A DNA stretch of 32,020 nt from Actinomycetota bacterium (lineage in GTDB: Bacteria > Actinomycetota > Acidimicrobiia > Acidimicrobiales > JAJPHE01): assembly GCA_027315345.1 (NCBI GenBank), contig DAHUYE010000035.1, positions 1 to 32,020 of the forward strand. Direction: 5' to 3'. The notes below the pieces were generated by a model. It was not told the DNA's origin, ran no database searches, and worked only from the letters and a program-made list of their open reading frames with translations. The position numbers and the translations under genes were made by a program. Below are positions 17,747-24,797 of this stretch, piece by piece. The stretch's first letter is position 1. Each line of letters opens with the position of its first letter.

Positions 17747-19695
17747 CAGACCAGCCCCAGCCGGGCCGCCACCAGAAGGAGCAGGACGACGCCCATCAGG
17801 TAGCCGACGTAGGTTCCGAGGTTTCCGGACTGCAGGCGTCTGAGCCGGGTGGCGGCGGCCATGGCGAGCCGGTGCGTGGGCGCATAGACGCGCTCTTCGA
17901 TCAGGTGGGGAACCTGACCCTGGTAGCCCACCTCCTGGAGGACTCCTGCCTCCTGGCGGCTCACCACGTCGCGCTGGGGACGCAGGACGACCTCCAAGGC
18001 CAGGCGCAGGGGCTTGGTGAAACCGGCGCCGGTCCACTCCAGTCGGCGGCTGACCACCTGGCCGCAGGCCCAGGTGGGGGCAGCGGGTGCGGCGGCCCGA
18101 CCCCGACCTCGGAGAAGCACCAGGGCACCGGCCAGGACGATGAGAAGGACAGCGATGGCCGGGCTCGGCAGGGAGCCGGTCCCGGGTAAACGCAACCCCA
18201 TCCCGACCGGTAGACCCGCCGACCAGGGCGCCAGACCGACCAGTCGCGCCAAAAGGACGCCCGGAGCCACGCCGAGGGCGGCACAGGCCAGGGCCAGAAA
18301 GGCCACCGCCCCGGCCATTCCCGCACTGGGTTGGCGGGCGTCCACCGGAGGATCCCGACGGGGCGAGCCCAGCAACACCAGACCCACCACCTTGACGAAA
18401 CAGAAGGCGGCCAGGGCGGCGGTGGCCGCCAGGGCCCCCAGGGCGAGGGCACCGGCCAGGCCATCGGCCACTCGCCCGTAGCGGGGGACGTGCACCAGGG
18501 CCTGGAGGGTCAGCCACTCCGACGCGAACCCGTTGAGGGGTGGCAGACCGGCTATGGCCATCGAGCCGACCAGGAAGGAGCCGCCCACTACGGGCACCCG
18601 GCGCAACAGTCCGCCGAGGCGGTCCAGGTCCAGGCGGCCAGCCATCCGTTCGAAGGCGCCGGCGCAGAGGAACAGCAGCGACTTGAACACGGCGTGATTC
18701 ACGGTGTGCAGGAGGGCGGCCCCCAGCGCCAGGGCGGCCCAACCGTCGGCTCCGCGGTTGCGCAGCAGCACACAGGCGCCTATGCCCATCACGATGATCC
18801 CGATGTTCTCGATCGAATGCATGGCCAGGAGCCGCTTGAGGTCATGCTCGAAGAGGGCGTAGGTCACGCCCCCCACCGCCGAGAGGGCGCCGGTGGCCAG
18901 GACGAGGATTCCCAGCCAGACCGGCAGCGGTCCGGCCCAGTCAACCAGCACCCTGACCATCAGGTAGATGCCGATCTTGATCATCACTCCGCTCATGAGC
19001 GCCGAGACCGGCGCCGGAGCGATGGGATGGGCGCGGGGCAGCCACACGTGCAGGGGCATGACCCCGGCCTTGGTGCCCAGTCCGACCAGGGCGGCCACCA
19101 CCACGACCGCTTGCAGCCCGGAGCCGGCGTGGATCACCCCGGGTGAGCCGATGGCTCCGGCTCGGGCCAGGAGAAGGACGGCCACCCATGTCCCCACCCC
19201 GCCGAGATGGGTAACGGCCAGGTAGGTGAACACCGACTGGCGGGCGTGGCGATCCTCCTGGTGGGCCACCAGGATGACCGCGGCGGGCAGCAGGGTCATC
19301 AACTCCCAACCGGCCAGCAAGGTGGCCGGGTCCCGGGCGCAGAGGACGCCCACCATGGCCAGCAGGAAGCCGGCGGTGAGGGAACCGACCGCCCGGTCCT
19401 TACCCGTCGGGCGCAGGTAGTCCCGGGCGAAGCACAGGGCCGGAGCTCCGACCAGTCCCAGAGTGCCGAGGAACAGCCCGCTCAGCGGATCCAGGCCGAG
19501 GCGCGGGGTGAGGTGGTTGGTGAAGGTCCCGCCCACGGACGTCCCGGAGGCCAGGGCCCAGAAACCGGCCACCGCCACCGCCGCCGCCCCGGCGGCCTCA
19601 AGGGAAAGGCCCGTTCGAAAGCTGGATCGGGCGGCGCACAGCAGGCCTCCGGCTCCGACCAGGGCCACGCCGGTCAGCAACAGTGCACCGATCAC
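17746..19695 (-). CDS. HyfB-like antiporter-type membrane subunit (NuoL family)
   Basis: Largest membrane subunit, 649 residues with about 15 hydrophobic segments and a C-terminal amphipathic stretch. Key residues include E131 in LAGWELMTLLP, K209 in GTKAGVMPLHVWLPRAHPIA, and K240 in PVSALMSGVMIKIGIYLMVR. This block is nearly diagnostic for HyfB/HycC rather than NuoL. The C-terminus has the HyfB-type domain with TWACGQ. The GTG at 19695 overlaps the arsR stop (GTGA). It is the first structural gene of the module. Confidence 0.92.
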   Translation of the reverse strand: MIGALLLTGVALVGAGGLLCAARSSFRTGLSLEAAGAAAVAVAGFWALASGTSVGGTFTNHLTPRLGLDPLSGLFLGTLGLVGAPALCFARDYLRPTGKDRAVGSLTAGFLLAMVGVLCARDPATLLAGWELMTLLPAAVILVAHQEDRHARQSVFTYLAVTHLGGVGTWVAVLLLARAGAIGSPGVIHAGSGLQAVVVVAALVGLGTKAGVMPLHVWLPRAHPIAPAPVSALMSGVMIKIGIYLMVRVLVDWAGPLPVWLGILVLATGALSAVGGVTYALFEHDLKRLLAMHSIENIGIIVMGIGACVLLRNRGADGWAALALGAALLHTVNHAVFKSLLFLCAGAFERMAGRLDLDRLGGLLRRVPVVGGSFLVGSMAIAGLPPLNGFASEWLTLQALVHVPRYGRVADGLAGALALGALAATAALAAFCFVKVVGLVLLGSPRRDPPVDARQPSAGMAGAVAFLALACAALGVAPGVLLARLVGLAPWSAGLPVGMGLRLPGTGSLPSPAIAVLLIVLAGALVLLRGRGRAAAPAAPTWACGQVVSRRLEWTGAGFTKPLRLALEVVLRPQRDVVSRQEAGVLQEVGYQGQVPHLIEERVYAPTHRLAMAAATRLRRLQSGNLGTYVGYLMGVVLLLLVAARLGLV

Positions 19696-20027
19696 TGGGC
19701 GCTCAGCTCACGCAGGATCGACTGCTGATTGACCAGTTGGGCGGTAATGATCTCCCGGCCGGCAGCCAGGAGATCGAAGACCCGGGGGTTCTCGACCCGG
19801 TAGTAGATGGTGGTGCCCTCCCGGCGCGATCCGACCAAGCCGATGCGACGGAGGGCGGCCAGGTGCTGAGAGGTGCTTCCCTCCCCCAGTGCCAGTTCGG
19901 CCTGCAGCCATCCGACCGACCGCTCCCCCTCCCGGAGGAGTTCGAGGATGCGCACCCGGGCCGGATGGCCGAGGACCCTGAACAGATTCGCCTTCACCTC
20001 GTGCACGGGACCGGAGGCCGGGCTCAC
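19692..20027 (-). CDS. ArsR-family regulator heading the hydrogenase-like operon
   Basis: Small winged-helix repressor of 111 residues. NLFRVLGHPARVRILELL is the typical ArsR helix, and STSQHLAALRRIGLVGSRRE (about 51-70) is the recognition helix and turn. It has no cysteine at all, so it cannot sense metals through thiols as classic ArsR proteins do. The GTG at 20027 lies 7 nt after a TATACT -10 box, a leaderless layout, and the upstream 12-12-12 inverted repeat is its likely operator. Its position resembles mycobacterial Rv0081, an ArsR regulator in front of a hydrogenase-like set (recalled, not searched). The signal is unknown. Confidence 0.92.
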   Translation of the reverse strand: MSPASGPVHEVKANLFRVLGHPARVRILELLREGERSVGWLQAELALGEGSTSQHLAALRRIGLVGSRREGTTIYYRVENPRVFDLLAAGREIITAQLVNQQSILRELSAQ

Positions 20028-20031
20028 GTAA

Positions 20032-20067
20032 ATCAGTATATCTTTAGATCTTCTCAGATACGCTGAT
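20032..20067 (-). promoter_or_regulatory. Leaderless promoter and inverted-repeat operator of the arsR-hydrogenase operon
   Basis: The plus strand reads ATCAGTATATCT (20032-20043), a 12-nt spacer containing AGATCT, then AGATACGCTGAT (20056-20067). The arms are inverted repeats matching at 10 of 12 positions. On the minus strand TATACT (20040-20035) is a good -10 box exactly 7 nt before the arsR GTG, so transcription should start at the start codon. The -35 region is weak. The stretch is strikingly AT-rich for this genome. Operator function is inferred. Confidence 0.65.
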
Positions 20068-20379
20068 ATCGAGAAGGGGGTTCCTCGGGAAGCTGATCAA
20101 CCCGGCCGTGGTGGTATCCATCGGATTGGAGCGGCTGAGGACCGGCGCACCCTGGATCGTCTACGGAGGTCCCGGCCCCGAGCCGATGACGGCAGAGGCC
20201 TCGGGCGGGGCGTCCGCCGGTGCGTCGGCCGGATCACCACCCGTGGCGCCGCCGGCCAGCTCACCGTGCACAGCGGCGGCGCCGTGCCCGACCGTGGCCG
20301 AGCCGCTTCCCACCATCGTCACCATCACCGGAGTGCACCTGGGTCTGGCGCCAGGAGGCTGAACGAGTACCAGCAGTCC
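20068..20379. other. Gene-poor stretch between arsR promoter and CMD-like gene
   Basis: About 310 bp with no gene I can support. A GTG-started plus-strand frame at 20108-20362 (84 codons) is rich in Ala, Ser, Gly and Pro, has no family motif and no clear ribosome site, so it is probably noncoding. Confidence 0.5.
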
Positions 20380-20955
20380 TTAGCTCCACCGTCCCGTCAC
20401 CCCGGGCGGCAGGGCGACCTCGAAGGTGTTGAGGATGAACGAGATGAGGCAGTAGTAGCCGCACAGGCTGACCAGCTCGACCATGCCCTGGTGACCGAGA
20501 AGAGCCGACGCCCGGTCGTAGGTCCCCTGCTCCACCCGGCCGGTCGTAACCAACTGACGGGCGACGGCGTGGATGATCGCCTCGTCCTCCCGCTCGAAAG
20601 TCGGCATCTCCCCCGCCGCGATGGCCTCGATCACGGCCTCGGCCACCCCGTGCTCCCGGGCCATGCGGGCATGCGCCCACCACTCGAACTCGGCCTTCCA
20701 GGCCGCCCCGACCGTGATGATGGCCACCTCGGTGAGCCGACGCTCAAGGGATGTGTCGAAGCGAAGCACGGCCCCGAGTTCGGACAGCGCCCGCCCGGCC
20801 TCGGGCGCATGCAGCCAGGCGTTGAAGGGACCGACCAGACTCCCCGACTCGCCCACCACATTGCCCCGTCCCGAGCCCACGATGGCGTCCCAGAGCGAGC
20901 GGGCGTCTTGACCCAACTCACCCCGGGTCAGCCCCGGCAGTCGCTCGCCACTCAT
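20380..20955 (-). CDS. Carboxymuconolactone-decarboxylase/AhpD-like protein
   Basis: Helical protein of 191 residues. The central block VAIITVGAAWKAEFEWWAHA is the CMD/AhpD-fold helix pair, but the CxxC redox motif of AhpD peroxidases is absent, so this belongs to the non-thiol branch whose functions are mostly unknown. The helix GMVELVSLCGYYCLISFILN supports the fold. The ATG at 20955 has no good Shine-Dalgarno. It is divergent from the lipase gene, 182 bp away, and upstream of the ArsR operon with a 350-bp gap, so shared transcription is unlikely. Confidence 0.85.
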   Translation of the reverse strand: MSGERLPGLTRGELGQDARSLWDAIVGSGRGNVVGESGSLVGPFNAWLHAPEAGRALSELGAVLRFDTSLERRLTEVAIITVGAAWKAEFEWWAHARMAREHGVAEAVIEAIAAGEMPTFEREDEAIIHAVARQLVTTGRVEQGTYDRASALLGHQGMVELVSLCGYYCLISFILNTFEVALPPGVTGRWS

Positions 20956-21137
20956 CCGAGCCGATCCATGGCCAACCCCCTCTTGGTGTAACCGACCCCG
21001 AATCTACCGAGGAGCGGATCGGTCTTCAGCTGGGCAGGGACCGGTCCTCCCGGCGTGGAACCCTGAAGAGTGGGTACACGCAACTGCATGCGCAGATCGG
21101 ACGGGCTCAGGCGGGCTTCGGCAAATTGAAGCCGTCG

Positions 21138-22145
21138 ATGAAGCTGGGCGTAGTGCTGTCAGGAGCCTTGGCGCTGGCTGGCCTGGCGCTGTCAGGGGCG
21201 CTGGCCCCGCCCGCCTTGGCCGGGACACAACCCACGGCCGCCGGTCCCGACGGGGGCCCACCCCTCACCGTGCCGGCCCCCGCCCTCTCTCATTCGCTCG
21301 CCTGCGTCAACGGCCGGCCCGGCCACGGCCACCACCGACCCGTTCTGCTGGTCCACGGCACCGGGCTGACCCCGGCCCAGAGTTGGGCCTGGAACTACGA
21401 GGCCGTCCTCCCGGCCGAGGGCTATCCCACCTGCACCGTCGCCTTGCCGCAGGCCGCCCTCGGTGACATCCAGGTGGCCAGTGAATACGTGGTGGCGGCG
21501 GTGGACACCATGACGGCCCGCTGGCACTCCCCGGTGGACATCATCGGCCACAGCCAGGGCGGCATCGAGCCCCGCTGGGCCCTCAAGTGGTGGCCGGGGC
21601 TGCGGGCCAAGGTGGACCACTACATCGGGCTGGCCTCACCCAACCACGGCATCTACGCCGCCGACGCCTGCGCCGACTCGGGCGACTGCTGGCCGGCGGT
21701 GTGGCAGATGGCGCAGGGCTCGCACTTCCTCACCGCCCTCAACGCCGGCGGGGAGGCGCCCGGACCCACCTCCTACACCGACATCTACTCCACGACCGAT
21801 GACCTGGTGGAGCCGGCCGCCGTCGATCCCACCGCCGCGCTGTCCGGAAGGACCAACGTGGCCAACGTGTCGGTGCAGTCCGTCTGTCCCGGCCGGTACG
21901 TCAACCACGGCGGGATGCTGGCTGACGCCGTCGTCTACGCCCTGGTCATGGACACCCTGACCCACCCCGGGCCACTTGACCCCAAGCTGGTCCCGATCAC
22001 GGTGTGCGCCCAGACCTTCATACCCGGGACCAGCCCGCCCGCCGATGTGGCCGGCAACGCCGAGGTCTACACCAACGCCGCCCAGGCCTTCTACGCCCAT
22101 CCCGGCGTGCGCTCCGAACCCCCGCTGGCGGCCTACGCCGGCTGA
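21138..22145 (+). CDS. Secreted lipase/esterase, alpha/beta hydrolase (lipase B-like)
   Basis: Exported lipase of 335 residues from ATG 21138; a TTG four codons earlier would also keep the signal. The N-terminus MKLGVVLSGALALAGLALSG, then ALAPPALAG, is a signal peptide. The mature part has the oxyanion segment LLVHGTG (HGTG at 73-76), nucleophile S139 in GHSQGG, a likely acid at D221 or D222 in YSTTDDLVEP, and H257 in YVNHGGML. Several cysteines could form disulfides. The order and spacing resemble Candida antarctica lipase B-type bacterial lipases. Fatty ester hydrolysis outside the cell is the likely role; the substrate is unknown. Confidence 0.88.
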   Translation: MKLGVVLSGALALAGLALSGALAPPALAGTQPTAAGPDGGPPLTVPAPALSHSLACVNGRPGHGHHRPVLLVHGTGLTPAQSWAWNYEAVLPAEGYPTCTVALPQAALGDIQVASEYVVAAVDTMTARWHSPVDIIGHSQGGIEPRWALKWWPGLRAKVDHYIGLASPNHGIYAADACADSGDCWPAVWQMAQGSHFLTALNAGGEAPGPTSYTDIYSTTDDLVEPAAVDPTAALSGRTNVANVSVQSVCPGRYVNHGGMLADAVVYALVMDTLTHPGPLDPKLVPITVCAQTFIPGTSPPADVAGNAEVYTNAAQAFYAHPGVRSEPPLAAYAG

Positions 22146-22291
22146 AGCGGTGGCGGCGGCGTACACCGCCTAAACGGAGGCGGCGGACGGGGCCGGAGGC
22201 GGGCGCCGGCCATTTTGCCGGGAATGTCCCTATGCTCGGGGTCGGCGCTGGGGCCGAGGGGGGCTCGGGGCCGGGAACGAAGGAGCGAGGC

Positions 22292-23290
22292 ATGCCCAAC
22301 TCCGCCCGTCGACAGAGCGAACAGGTCGGATCACTCACCGATCCTTTCGCCCGCAGTTCACTGGTGGCGGCCTACCACGTGCGCCGCTACGCCCTGCTGT
22401 ACGTCTGCGGGCTGATCGGGGTGGTGGCTCTCAGCGTCGTCCCATTCGTCAACGGATCCAGCCCGAGCCCGGCCACCGCCGGCAGTTCGCGCCTCGCCTC
22501 CGGCGGCTCCGCCAGCTCAGGCGTCTCCGGCTCGGGCGGATCCGCCACCCAGGCCTCGGTGGCCGCCGACGCCTCGGCCGCCGCCGGCGCGGGGACAGGG
22601 ACCGGGGCGGGAGCAGGCGGGGCCGGTGCGGCCGGGACCTCCGCGGGTTCGACCGGGTCGGGCGGCGTCGTGGCGTCCTCAGGCGGCTCCGCCAACTCGG
22701 GTCCCATCGGCACGGTGACGGTCGGAGGGGGCCTGACCCGGGGCGGCACCGCCTGTGGGCCCGGCGTCCGCCAGATCCCCTACTCCGCCTACGCCGATTA
22801 CTGCGAAACCAAGTTCAGCGGGAACAACGGAGGCGCCACGGCCAATGGGGTGACGGGCACGACCATCACCATTGCCGTCCGCAAGTATTCGGACTCCCAG
22901 GGGGCCAACGCCCTGGCCGTCCAGGCCGAGGGGGAGGCGGCCGGCGGGGTCAGCAGCGATGCCAACTGGGGCTACATCCAGCAGATCGTCAAGTACCTCA
23001 ACACCCAGTTCGAACTGTACGGACGTCAGGTCAAGCTGGACCTGTTCAACGGCCAGGGCAGCGGCACCAACGAGACGCTGGGCCAGGGCCAGGCGGCGGC
23101 CTGCGCCGACGCCGACACCGCCGCCAACTCGGTGCATGCCTTCGGGGACTCAACTGGGGAGGCATATTCGAGTCCCAGCCCTTCTCCGACTGCGCCCCCC
23201 GCTATCACCTCTACGTTCCCGAGGGAGCGGCCTACTACCCCGAGTACATGTACAAATCCTGGAACCCCTATGTGTGGGGCATCACCATGA
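22292..23290 (+). CDS. Membrane-tethered periplasmic-binding-like protein, N-terminal piece (frameshifted)
   Basis: The ATG at 22292 has AAGGAG 6 nt upstream, a strong start. The first 32 residues are polar, then one membrane helix (about 33-53, YALLYVCGLIGVVALSVV). A Gly/Ser/Ala-rich linker of about 100 residues follows, then the start of a type 1 periplasmic-binding domain (VTGTTITIAVRKYSDSQGAN, YGRQVKLDLFNGQGSGTNE). After VHAFG near 23145 the frame reads low-quality Ser/Pro/Thr sequence, while another frame continues the domain. The real product, if the shift is an error, joins with 23248-24153. There is no lipobox; anchoring is by an N-terminal helix with the domain outside. Confidence 0.8.
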   Translation: MPNSARRQSEQVGSLTDPFARSSLVAAYHVRRYALLYVCGLIGVVALSVVPFVNGSSPSPATAGSSRLASGGSASSGVSGSGGSATQASVAADASAAAGAGTGTGAGAGGAGAAGTSAGSTGSGGVVASSGGSANSGPIGTVTVGGGLTRGGTACGPGVRQIPYSAYADYCETKFSGNNGGATANGVTGTTITIAVRKYSDSQGANALAVQAEGEAAGGVSSDANWGYIQQIVKYLNTQFELYGRQVKLDLFNGQGSGTNETLGQGQAAACADADTAANSVHAFGDSTGEAYSSPSPSPTAPPAITSTFPRERPTTPSTCTNPGTPMCGASP

Positions 23291-24153
23291 ACTGCACCCT
23301 GATCGCCCTTGAGGTCGGTGAGTGGGCGGGCAAGCAGCTGACCTCCTATCCGACCAAGTGGGCCGGCTCGGACGGTGTCGTCCCTCTCAACGGCAAGCAG
23401 CGCAAGTTCGGGACCTACGTGCCCAACAACGCCGGTTATGAGTCCTGCGCCAACCAGATCGCCCAGGTGGAGGAGAGCCAGTACCACGTGGCCAAGAGCC
23501 GGGAGGACCAGTACGACTACGCCCTGGACGTCTCCACCTTCCCCCAGGATGCGCAGAAGGCGATCATCCAGTTTGCCGCCAACGACGACACCACCGTGGT
23601 GCTGGCCTGCGACCCGATCTCGCCCATATTCCTCACCCAGGACGCCGTCCAGCAGAACTACTACCCGGAGTGGGCCCTCATCGGAGTCGCACTGACCGAC
23701 ACCGACAATTGGGCCCAGCTGTGGGACCAGAAGGCGATCACCGGTCACCTCTTCGGCCTGTCCCAGGCTGCCTCCACCGCCTCGATCCTCGATCCCCATG
23801 CGGAGGCCTGCCGGGTGCTGGCCGCCGCCGGGGTGCCGCTCAACCCCTCCACGGCGGTGGACTATTTCGAGCTGGTCTCCATGTTCAATCAGCTCCAGAT
23901 AGCCGGGCCCGACCTCACCGCCGCCGCCATCGGCGCCAATACGGCCAAGATCCCGGCGGGCACCGGCCAGGCCGGCACCTGGAACTTCAATCAAGGCTTC
24001 CACACCGCCATCGATGACTCCCGACAGATCTACTGGGATGCCAGCGGCACGTCCCAGGCCAACGGCAAGACCGGCACCTACCTGGAGGTCTACGGAGGCA
24101 AGCGCTTCGGGCTGGGACAGTTCCCGACCGGGGAGCCGCCCTACTACCCGTAG
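23248..24153 (+). CDS. Periplasmic-binding-like protein, C-terminal piece (frameshifted)
   Basis: Continues the binding domain in another frame. Coding signal in this frame starts near 23146 (LNWGGIFESQPFSDCAPRYH), about 100 bp before the first ATG at 23248. Residues such as GITMNCTLIALEVGEWAGKQ and GTYVPNNAGYESCANQIAQV, and the tail KTGTYLEVYGGKRFGLGQFP, fit a type 1 branched-chain amino-acid or amide-type binding fold. No transporter permease or ATPase is nearby, so it may be an orphan sensor or scavenging protein. Restoring one base at the G run 23144-23147 would give one protein of about 620 residues. Confidence 0.8.
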   Translation: MYKSWNPYVWGITMNCTLIALEVGEWAGKQLTSYPTKWAGSDGVVPLNGKQRKFGTYVPNNAGYESCANQIAQVEESQYHVAKSREDQYDYALDVSTFPQDAQKAIIQFAANDDTTVVLACDPISPIFLTQDAVQQNYYPEWALIGVALTDTDNWAQLWDQKAITGHLFGLSQAASTASILDPHAEACRVLAAAGVPLNPSTAVDYFELVSMFNQLQIAGPDLTAAAIGANTAKIPAGTGQAGTWNFNQGFHTAIDDSRQIYWDASGTSQANGKTGTYLEVYGGKRFGLGQFPTGEPPYYP

Positions 24154-24208
24154 AGGACTCTCGAAGCCTGATAAAAGCGCCTCTACCGCGACGCAGCGTC
24201 TGTGCCCG

Positions 24209-24670
24209 CTACCCCGCCTCGGCCACGGCCTTGACCCGCTCCAGGGTGCTGAGCATGTCCCGCCGGTTGCGGCGCTCCCGCAGGAACCCACCCAGCGGCC
24301 GCCAGAGCTTGGTGAGGAAGTTGTCGCCCAGATCAAAGGACTCGGTGACGTCGGTGCCCCCCTCGGGGCTGGCCCGGAACTCGTAGCGCCAGGTGTTGAC
24401 GGGCCGGTCCCGCATCACGACGGCAAACTCGAAGACCTCGCCCGGTACACACTCGGTGACCTTGCACGTCGTCCAGTAGAGAACGGGCCAGGTCTCGTTG
24501 CGCTTGACGTGGCCCCGGTAGCGGGCTCCGACGGCGGGGCCGGTGGCCCCGTCCATCCACTCCGCCTCGACCACCTCGGGGCTGTACTCGCCCATCTTGG
24601 TGATGTCGCTGACCAGCCCCCAGACCTTGTCCGGCGGGGCATTCATGTGGAGGCTGACCGAGGCGCGCAT
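24209..24670 (-). CDS. SRPBCC (polyketide cyclase/START-like) protein
   Basis: Hydrophobic-ligand-binding fold of 153 residues. The N-terminus MRASVSLHMNAPPDKVWGLV, followed by SDITKMGEYSPEV, is the classic SRPBCC start. WRYEFRASPEGGTDVTESFD is the central strand pair and a long C-terminal helix ends the protein. I chose ATG 24670 over a TTG two codons earlier; AGGG lies 8 nt upstream. It converges on the binding-protein gene with 55 bp between stops. The ligand is unknown; binding of a lipid or polyketide is the usual guess for this family. Confidence 0.88.
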   Translation of the reverse strand: MRASVSLHMNAPPDKVWGLVSDITKMGEYSPEVVEAEWMDGATGPAVGARYRGHVKRNETWPVLYWTTCKVTECVPGEVFEFAVVMRDRPVNTWRYEFRASPEGGTDVTESFDLGDNFLTKLWRPLGGFLRERRNRRDMLSTLERVKAVAEAG

Positions 24671-24797
24671 GGCCAAGACCCTAATGGGGGTCGACCACCT
24701 GACTCCCTCCGTGGACGAGGCTGGTCACCGAGCCGCCAACAGGTGAGCACTGACGGAGCCAGGGCCTTGAGCCCTAAGCCCGCCCCGTTCCGCCGGC

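Noticed and set aside
12835-19695. Reading the six-subunit set as respiratory complex I
   Set aside because: There is no NuoEFG, NuoA, NuoI or NuoJ equivalent, the large subunit is a NuoC-NuoD fusion with both nickel-site CxxC pairs, and the HyfB and HycD signature blocks fit hydrogenase-4-type complexes better.
20108-20362. 84-codon plus-strand frame
   Set aside because: Low-complexity Ala/Ser/Gly/Pro sequence, no ribosome site and no motif; not called as a gene.
24150-24186. Inverted repeat gtagagg...cctctac between the binding-protein and SRPBCC genes
   Set aside because: Seven-base stem with a 23-nt loop and no T run; too weak to call a terminator although it sits between convergent genes.
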